From contig CM019704.1 of NCBI GenBank assembly GCA_009760885.1, positions 14,572,929 through 14,636,928 on the forward strand: DNA of 64,000 nucleotides, in the 5' to 3' direction. This document shows positions 57,076-64,000 of this stretch, piece after piece (positions within the stretch are counted from its first letter, which is position 1; each line of letters begins with the position of its first letter). This DNA is from Achatina immaculata. Its lineage: Eukaryota > Mollusca > Gastropoda > Stylommatophora > Achatinidae. The translations under genes were made by a program, and so were the position numbers. The notes beneath the pieces are model-generated. The model was not told where the DNA came from and did not search any database. It worked only from the letters and a program-made list of their open reading frames with translations.

Positions 57076-57460
57076 ATGTATACCTTTGGAAACTCATTTC
57101 CGTTTGTTTGCTGCAGAGCAGTGCGTTCCTTTGAGTTACACCAAAAGATGTGCGGAAGTAAACATAACTTCTAGATTTTTCCCTTGTAAACTGGCGGTGT
57201 TTACAAGAATGTGAGAGGCAGATCACGTTGGTGACCCAGTGCTGTCAGATTTCCCACTGATTGATTGATCGGCTGACTAATTCATTACGACTACGATAAA
57301 AAAAGGTGTCTGAATGCGTTGCTTTCATTATCGAAATTAAATAACACTGGCAAAGTGTTGAAATTGGGATCGACAGCATGAAGCAAAGTTGGGACAACAC
57401 ATAATGGCAGGCTTCAGACAGTGACAAGCAGAGAGAATCTGCTACCGCCATGCAATATGT

Positions 57461-57697
57461 CACATACAACATATGACCATGATTGTTTCCGTCGATTTAT
57501 ATTCTATCTCACACACAACATATAACTGTGACTGTTTTAGTTTATTTAATGTCATACACAACATACGACTATGACTGCTTTAGTCAATTTATATTTTATG
57601 TCACACATAAAATATATGACTGTGATTGTTTTAGTGGATTTACATTTTATCTCATACACGGCTTACGACTATGACTATTTTAGTCAATTTATATTTT
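57461..57697. repeat. Five-unit tandem repeat of about 50 bp
   Basis: Units follow CACACACAACATATGACTAT, GACTG(T/C)TTTAGT then CAATTTATATTTTATGT. Divergence is moderate. Confidence 0.9.
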
Positions 57698-58715
57698 CGC
57701 CGCCCCTACAAAGTAAACAGACGACTGAACTAATATTCTTCGCATATTAAAAAAAACCCCTGTAAAAATTTCATTTTAAAAAATTTAACCTAAAAACATA
57801 AACTACTAACAACTTCTGATATTTTAACCCCTTTACCTATCATAAGCCATTTACAAGGCTTTAAAAAATAAAGAAAAAATTCTAAGGTCATATGGTTTTG
57901 TTCTGCACTCAAGAATTCATCATTTTAAACTGAACACAAACACTAAAGTGAAGCATCGTGTTATTTCCTTGTAAAACATTCACGGCTGAAATTTTTTAAT
58001 AATAAGCACTGTTTGTGTGTCACGAGTATTATTTGGTATGTTATGAATTAATGAGAAGTACAGCATTCAGGATCATCGCAAACGAGACGAGAGAAAATTT
58101 GGGGATGGGGGAATAGGACAAAAGTAGCAGAGGAAGACCAAGAGAGGTGATAATGAACTGCTGACGCGAAAAGCACGATAAATGTCAAAAGCAAAGTCTA
58201 TGAAAACAACTGGAAAATTACCTAAACACGATATGCCTAAGGCCACCGGAACTCTGCGTGAAAATATAATGAGCCATTAAAATTATAACAATCGATTAAA
58301 GATGTAAAACTATGAAACGTAACCTGGTATAATTCGCGGACAAAAAAGACGTATCGAATTACAGAACTGTCCTCAGCTTTCTGGCACTAAAATACGGCCC
58401 TTAGCAAGTATAATATTTACTTTAGCGTATAAAACAGGCAATTAGCTGCAATACATATAACGTAAAGAGAGACAAAACGCTAGTTTCACACAGTATAACA
58501 CTCCAAGGTAGTCTGACATAGTAAAATAATCCAATCTTTTTTCGATCCATAAACACCTTTTTTTGTACTCGTCAATGCACAGAGAAATATAATTGTTTTT
58601 GTATATATTTATTTATTTTTCTTTCCATTCGTCAGTGCTCGTATGAAAAACAAAGACTGGTTGAAGGTTATTTTCTAGTCTGTCAGTAAAAGTATTATCT
58701 TTTTCTCTTTCGGTA
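57698..58715. other. No gene; a possible LINE scrap near 58100-58170
   Basis: AGCAGAGGAAGACCAAGAGA on the plus strand encodes a GRPRE-like pentapeptide of LINE C-termini, but the surrounding frame is lost. Confidence 0.35.
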
Positions 58716-58811
58716 AATCCAGCACATACATACATACATACACACATACATACATACAGACATACAGACAGACAGACATACATACATACATCTCTCTCTC
58801 TCTCTCTTCTC
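58716..58811. repeat. (CATA)n / (CAGA)n / (TC)n microsatellite
   Basis: CATA and CAGA tetramers then TC repeats. Opposite-strand frames rich in Cys/Val/Met (VCMYVC) are artefacts. Confidence 0.95.
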
Positions 58812-58862
58812 TTCTCTTTACTGTCTTGATATTTTGTGATCGCATTATAAGCTTCACCTTTC
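58812..58862 (-). mobile_element. Tc1 transposase N-terminal scrap
   Basis: The minus strand encodes AYNAITKYQDSK, matching VHNAITKYRDAA in the Tc1 element immediately to the right. It lies just outside that element's inverted end, so it must be part of a second Tc1 copy. Confidence 0.6.
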
Positions 58863-59079
58863 AAAGTTTAAGACCACCTGTCATTTTCTTGAAACTTCAC
58901 AGTTATACAGAAACAAATAATCCAATTCTGAAGATACTTGAAAAAAAAAATTGACATAGCGGATGAATATTTACCCTCTTTTCAATATTAAAAAAAAAAC
59001 ACTGGTACCAGTACTCGGTATGGCCACCTTTATTTTTTCATCACAGGTAGAATACGATGTGGCATACTGTCGATTATGG

Positions 59080-60126
59080 ATTTGGAGTAGTCACATGAAA
59101 CGTCATTGCACTAAGCGCACTTTATTGCTTCAATCAAAGATTGGGAATTTGATGGCTGTTTTTCTGCAACCTTATCCTTTAAAAGGCTCCACAAATTCTC
59201 TATGGGGTCGAGGTCGGGAATGTTACCCGGCCACTCAAGCACAGTAATATTGCTCCTCATCAGGTACTCCCTCACAGCCTTGAACCTATGGCATAGGGAG
59301 CTAACATGTGTGCACTGTCATATGAGTTACTACATTGTCTTTTAACATTTCCACATAACGAGGACCAGTCAGTGTAGTTCCTTTCGGGAAAAAATGTAAT
59401 GAACCAGTACCGGATTTTGACACTGCCCCTCACATCATTTGACTATGAAGATGTCTCACAGTGCTAACCATATATTTGTCATGAAACCTTTTACCATTTG
59501 GTCGTCGAACATGCGATCCACGTGAGGCAAAATGACTCCAATTTTCAGCAGTCCACAACCGATGACACTTAGCAAACGCGTCTTTTTCTTTTTCATTAAT
59601 GGGGTTAGTCGGGGAGGGTTTGCAAGTTTATACGATTTTAATCCAAATTCTTTGCGGAGACGTCGAGAAACAGTAAAGATAAAGATAGTCCCATAGCAAA
59701 TGCCGTAGGGGATGAAGCGTTAGAGAACTCATTATGCTGTTCCTTTCCTCGCTGCCTTTCCTTCCCAGATTTTCTCTAGTACCCATTTTACGAGGCTGGG
59801 TAGCCCTCGGGGCCGTATTGGTCGGGAAAAAAAAAATTCCGCTCAGCTGGGGATCCGAACCTCGACCATTCGGTTGCTGGACGAGTGCTCTCACCACTAC
59901 ACTAGCCGGTCCCCCGAGAAACAGTACTGATATTAATATCTGTCACTGATGACTGTAGAAGGGCACTGATTTTCCTGCATGATCTCCTAAGAGAACGCAT
60001 AACAATTCGCCGTATGGTACTATTATCACGAGGGGTTGTTTTTCTGGGACGTCTTTGGTCGCTGAAATCTGCAGCATCTCGATATTTCGTGATCGCATTA
60101 TGAACAACAGTCTTGCTAACATTCAC
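59080..60126 (-). pseudogene. Tc1-like transposase, interrupted
   Basis: The enzyme would excise and insert the element at TA. The minus strand shows MNVSKTVVHNAITKYRD (first helix-turn-helix), the GRPR-like linker RRPRKTTPRD, then a second DNA-binding part ending INISTVSR. There the SINE enters. After it the protein resumes SRRLRKEFGLKSYKLANPP, followed by a damaged first-Asp region, RFHDKYMVSTV- and MIWGA-like remains with stops, and finally VLEWPGNIPDLDPIENLW, the third catalytic motif (Glu codon 59198-59200). A TAG follows at about 59112. Multiple stops make it inactive. Confidence 0.88.
59664..59926 (-). repeat. tRNA-headed SINE, copy 5, with perfect 12-bp target duplication
   Basis: CGAGAAACAGTA stands at 59664-59675 and 59915-59926. 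The 239-bp body between, read on the minus strand, has an A box (TAGTGTAGTGGTGAGAGC), B box (GAGGTTCGGATCC), then the shared CCCAGCCTCGTAAAATGGGT core and a short end. Removing the SINE and one 12-mer restores continuity of the Tc1 reading frame. Confidence 0.95.
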
Positions 60127-60508
60127 CTTTCTGCTTCAATCATGTTCAGAGTATCCTTCGTTACACAAAGTCACTACTGCTGTCCTCTGACTTACACTTA
60201 ATGATGATTTTGCCTATTTGTAACTACACATAAAAATATATACACAACCTCTCAGCATGAAAACCAGATGCGGACTAACGCCCGAACGCTTGTCCCTACT
60301 CTGTGAATAGCTGGTAATGTAATATGACGCAACATCGACACTCATTTGCGCAATACGGGGAAGATATGAAGCATTCGGCTGAAATCTCATAAAAACAACA
60401 GGTGGTCCTTAAACTTTTGCAAATGACTAACAAACACGAGATACGGTGGTTGTATCTTTTCGATATACGCAGAGTAAAAACCTCTATCATATGAATTGAA
60501 TAAACATA

Positions 60509-60797
60509 CACTAGAACAGGAGTTCTCAACCTGTGGGGAATTCCCCTCGCACCCCAAACCCAGTGGGGAATGTTAAGGTTTCCTGGTAACGGGACCACAG
60601 ATTGACAGACTCAAACTTTTGGAAGACTAGCACTGATAACTAAATATACAATATATACATTTTCGTATAGTTTTCAACGTGAAAAAAACAGGTGTGTGGA
60701 GGGAGGAGAGGCGGAATGATATTCTCATACTCGGTAAAAAAAAAAAAAAAGGTACACGAGGCAAAAAAAAAAAACGTTGAAAACCACTGCACTAGAA
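60509..60797. mobile_element. hAT-type MITE with perfect 8-bp target duplication
   Basis: CACTAGAA flanks a 273-bp insert (60509-60516 and 60790-60797). The insert begins CAGGAGTTCTCAACC and ends GTTGAAAACCACTG, near-inverse termini of hAT type. It has no coding capacity. A run of 15 A and another of 12 A lie inside. Confidence 0.92.
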
Positions 60798-60875
60798 CAT
60801 ACAAGAAAACAAACAGTTTATCAAACAATTTTATAATAATAAAAGCACAGGTGGAGATAAACACTTGCCACAATC

Positions 60876-60922
60876 ACACTCACTCACTCACACACACACT
60901 CACACATACACACACACACCCA
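60876..60922. repeat. (AC)n microsatellite
   Basis: CACT and CACA repeats. Confidence 0.93.
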
Positions 60923-61004
60923 CACTGGAACAAGAACTGATACAGAATGAGAAACATTTCTCGGAGATGGCAGTCAGCTTGCAATCAGTGTCGAATAAAT
61001 CTTG

Positions 61005-61170
61005 GTTCTCAACCATTCCTGCTCATGGCCTCTCTCCGTTTTCCTTTCATTAAAAGTTTCTCGTGGCCCTCCCCAGCCATATTAGATGAAAAAGCGTTAA
61101 TTATGTCCTTTGGCAATGGTCCACTGGTAGAAGGAGTGTATATGCCGCCAAGGTGAGAAACCCTGACAAA
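61005..61170. mobile_element. Possible hAT-type MITE relic
   Basis: TTGGTTCTCAACCATTCCTG at the left and AAGGTGAGAAACCCTGAC at the right could be decayed inverted ends of the type seen at 60.5 kb. The inside (GTGGCC, then GGTCCACTGGTAGAAGG) also suits this group. No target duplication was found. Confidence 0.45.
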
Positions 61171-61904
61171 AAAAATCATCTTTTTATTTATAATATTTCC
61201 CAAGACCTGATAGTGAGGACTAACTTTTTTTTCAAGACCATTTTTTTCATCTCCGTTTTATTTATTATACGTGAGCAGAACGTTTTCACTGTTAAAGAAA
61301 AAAAAAAGTACACCAACAAATTCCAAGCTGACCCTCACGTCCAAGAAATGTCCTCTGCAGTCTGGTGTGTCAAGTAAACCGCACTAAATTCAAAACTGGG
61401 AGGGAAAAATGGAATAAAAAATATCTGACTCTATAAGAGAAACATGAATATCTGAATCTGCAAGTCCGAAAATATGATAACCTTTGGAATACAAAACCCT
61501 GAACTTGCTTTTCGACTCCTTCAAAAAATACGATATAAGTAAACCTACTGACATTGAAAGTAGGGGCTGGAGCTAGCTAATGATGAGCAGCGATCACATG
61601 AACAATACACATGTATGTTACACCAGTCACTCGACAGATACTTTATGTTGGCTGGGGGAAAACTTGATAAACAAGTTACCACTGCTTAGTTGTTTTCTTT
61701 TTTTCTAGAAGTGGACTGTCAGAACTTACTGGGGTGTTTCTTCCTGCGCATCAGTTTCTGAAGGGGATCGGGGGGGGGGGGGGGGGGGGTGAGCGAAGAC
61801 AGACCAAGAAAACAGTAAAAAAACATGAACAAAGACGATGATGCGAGGTTGCAGGCAGAACAGAAAGTGAAGACCTTCAGTGAAAGAATAGATTAAATTC
61901 TTAC
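61171..61904. other. No recognisable gene; 25-base poly-G near 61768
   Basis: No supported feature except the G run. Confidence 0.4.
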
Positions 61905-62345
61905 ATCTTACATCCTTCCCGTGCCGTTAAACATCCACAGAGCTCGCATACTTGTTTGACAAGTTTTCCTGTTCTCGGCGAGCCTTTCAACTTCACTTCA
62001 TCAAGTGATGTTATGCCCACTAAATTGTCTTCTCTTAACAATGTCCTCTTTAGAGTTTCACGTGGTCGACCTCTTTTTCTTCGGCCTGTTGTGCTCCAAT
62101 TGACTGCTTGTTTTTGGTATTTTCTGATTGCTTATTCTCATCACATGGCCTACATATGTCCATCATCTTTTCTGATCACCCATGAGACAGGTTGTTGTTT
62201 GCTCAACTGTCTTATCTCTGCGTTGTTCTTGAATTCGTTCCACTTTATACCAAGTATTTTCCTTAGGCATTTGTTTTCAGAAGAGTCTAATTTCTTGACT
62301 ATTTCTTTAGGGAAGAGAATCACTTATCAATCACTGTGCCGCAAT
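61905..62345 (-). mobile_element. LINE RT C-terminal fragment with (TTACATC) end
   Basis: The minus strand reads LDSSENKCLRKILGIKWNEF, KNNAEIRQLSKQQ, a shifted YVGHVMRISNQK-like block, then GRRKRGRPRETLKRTLL. It ends just before TCTTACATCTTACATCC on the plus strand, a short repeat marking the 3' terminus. The 56.4-kb fragment is a related copy. Confidence 0.78.
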
Positions 62346-62721
62346 ACACAATTCTGCTTAGATAGGGTCTGTAAGTGTGTCACTAAAGTTTGTGAGAGGG
62401 TCGAAAAGAAACGATTTTACTACGTTTTGTGTGTGTGTGTGTTGTGTGTGTATGTGTTTTTTTGCGATCAAATCTCCTCTTTAAAAATAGTGGTGTGCCG
62501 TGGTAATGTAATCGTCTTATTCAGTGTATCGTGAGGTAGTCAGAAAATGGTTAACAATCACGAAGAAATACATTGTGCACAAAACGAACAAAAATCTTGA
62601 TACGTCCTGACACATTTTCATTTACTGATCAATTAAAATTTTCCAAATAACATTCGAACAAAGGAAACACTCATGGAAGTCATAGACAGACATAGATCTC
62701 ATTATAAATATGATGAATCGC
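62346..62721. other. No recognisable gene; (TG)n at 62430-62460
   Basis: A TG microsatellite and anonymous A+T-rich sequence. Confidence 0.4.
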
Positions 62722-64000
62722 GTATGGACATCATCACCATCATCAGGTGCCGTGCCGACTGGTGTTGGCTATTATGCTTCTCCACAGTACACGATCCTTC
62801 ATGCAGGCCATCAGCTCAGTTGGTGATCTCCTCTCACACCATCCCGTCAGACTGTCTAGTATCATTTCTCTTGGTCTTCCTCTTGTATCTTCTTCCCTCT
62901 ATTTTTCCTGTTGTCATAATATTTTCAATGCCCCCTCTTTTTATTGCATGTCCTATGAAAGTACATTGTCTCTCTTTTATTTTTTTACAAGATTTTTTTG
63001 TCTCTCCAGCTCTTCTCATACATTCTTCATTAGTTATTTTTATTGTCCAGGGGATTCGCAACATTCTTATAATAAATCACATTTCTGCTGCTTCCAATGA
63101 CTTTTGTGTAGACTTGCCTATTGTCCATGATTCACTTCCATATAACAAGATAGGTTCAATATAGCATTTTAGGACTCGTTTTCTAACATTCATTGATAAG
63201 GATGTGTTGGCTAATATGCTTCTCATTCTCTGAAATGCAGTCTTTGCTTGGCCTATTCTGTTCCTAATTTCTGTTCTGCATTTCCCATCTGAAGTTATTA
63301 CTGCTCCAAGGTATTTGAATTTCTGCACCTGCTTTAGAACAGTTCCGTTTAATTTTATACTGCATGTTGGTGGATTCTGTTTCTTAGATACAATCATAAT
63401 CTCTGTCTCTGTAAAGCTTTTCTGTTCACTTCCTTTAGCGACTTTATCCAAGAGATTCTGCAGGTCTTGTTGGCTCTCAGCCATCAGTACTGTGTCGTCA
63501 GCATACCGAAGGTTGTTAATATTACATCCTCCAATTTTTATACCTGGTTCTGTGATGATCGTTCTTAAAATAACCTCGCTGTAAAGAGAAAAAAGGTCTG
63601 GAGATAGTACACATCCTTGTCGCACCCCTTGTTTTATAGGTTGATATTTTCCAGTTCTATTTTCAACTCGAATTGCTGCTTCTAGCTGCCAGTACAGATG
63701 TTTTACAATCCTCAGGTCTTTGGCGTCTATATTGATGTCTTCAAGCATTTTAATAATTTCATTACGTTTCACCTTGTCGAATGCCTTTGTGTAATCAATG
63801 AAGCATAAGTAAAGATCTTGTACTTCTAAAGCTCTTTTTGTTAGTGTTCATAAAACATAAACGGCATTGAGTGTTCCCTTTCCTTCAACAAATCCAAACT
63901 GTTCATCTGATATTTCCATTTTTATCTTTTTCCTTGCTCTTCTCATAATAATTCTCAGAAGTAGCTTCGTTATGTGACATGAGAGGCCGATAGTCCGGTG
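62722..64000 (-). mobile_element. RTE-like LINE 3' half, continues beyond window
   Basis: RT coding fills the minus strand from the window edge to about 62830, followed by a short 3' end and ATC/ATG repeats near 62730. The 3' end is nearly identical to the 151-bp insert at 4.6 kb, so the two are the same family. Confidence 0.9.
62834..64000 (-). pseudogene. LINE RT, open except for two stops; partial
   Basis: One continuous frame runs from the window edge: CHITKLLLRIIMRRARKKIK, EQFGFVEGKGTLNAVYVL, a TGA at 63848-63850, then CFIDYTKAFDKVKRNEI, GVRQGCVLSPDLFSLYSE, YADD at 63494-63505, FKYLGAVITSDGKCRTEI, ILLYGSESWTI, a second TGA at 63077-63079 where related proteins usually have Trp, then IRRMLRIPW- and IGHAIKRGG-type C-terminal blocks. 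The absence of frameshifts over about 1.1 kb makes this the best-preserved RT in the window. Upstream endonuclease would lie beyond 64000. Confidence 0.9.

Larger units (their letters stand above)
58863..60418 (-). mobile_element. Tc1-like transposon split by a SINE
   Basis: AAAGTTTAAGACCACCTGT at the left and the inverse of ACAGGTGGTCCTTAAACTTTT at the right are inverted ends of the Tc1 type. The span of about 1.56 kb drops to about 1.3 kb once the SINE and one target copy are removed, a normal Tc1 length. The outer few bases are unclear and clean TA flanks were not read. Confidence 0.85.

Noticed and set aside
58613..58864. 83-codon Cys/Val/Tyr-rich protein
   Set aside because: It is translation of CATA/CAGA/TC repeats fused to a Tc1 scrap.
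61956..62534. 192-codon plus-strand open frame
   Set aside because: It is mostly the antisense of a LINE C-terminal fragment followed by a TG microsatellite.

Overview
The window looks like intergenic DNA from an animal nuclear genome, A+T-rich and crowded with repeats. No host protein-coding gene, rRNA or complete tRNA gene can be supported. Every recognisable coding stretch is a decayed piece of a transposable element. The mix of CR1-type and RTE-type LINEs, a Neptune-type Penelope-like element, Tc1/mariner, hAT relics, tRNA-headed SINEs and very abundant microsatellites fits a lophotrochozoan, most likely a mollusc (gastropod or cephalopod). That placement is inference from element content, not from a marker gene.

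Layout. 0-8 kb: a SINE at the left edge, then a 6-7 kb CR1-like LINE on the minus strand. Its ORF1 has an esterase-like region and its ORF2 has endonuclease and reverse transcriptase (RT). An RTE fragment and a 151-bp LINE 3' end are nested inside it. 8-16 kb: LINE 3' ends, a near full-length mariner with TA flanks, and a second SINE. 16-24 kb: a third SINE, a nine-copy G-run minisatellite, a second tandem array and more LINE 3' ends. 24-33 kb: mostly anonymous sequence with microsatellites, short tandem arrays and one LINE end. 33-36 kb: an internally deleted LTR retrotransposon (RT and RNase H kept) that is partly tandemly duplicated. 39-47 kb: a Penelope-like 3' end, the longest RTE copy (endonuclease plus RT), a DDE transposase fragment, then a Penelope-like element with RT, zinc motif and GIY-YIG nuclease. 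47-58 kb: quiet sequence, a LINE 3' half, a mariner deletion derivative, and a hAT relic holding a LINE end. 58-64 kb: a Tc1 element split by a SINE with a perfect 12-bp target duplication, a hAT MITE with a perfect 8-bp duplication, and two LINE ends. The last of these has an RT frame broken by only two stops and runs off the window.

Interaction. The elements do not form a pathway. They form a layered record of insertions, several of which can be ordered in time from nesting and target-site duplications. LINE 3' ends repeatedly finish in a family-specific microsatellite (TGAA, TGAC, ATG, GA, GAA, GACTTT, TTACATC), so much of the simple-sequence DNA here was probably delivered by retrotransposition. 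I found no convincing novel gene system. The points most worth checking are the 23-bp truncated insertion with an empty site in a paralogous copy, the tandem LTR structure, the Penelope-like element and the microsatellite-tailed LINE families.
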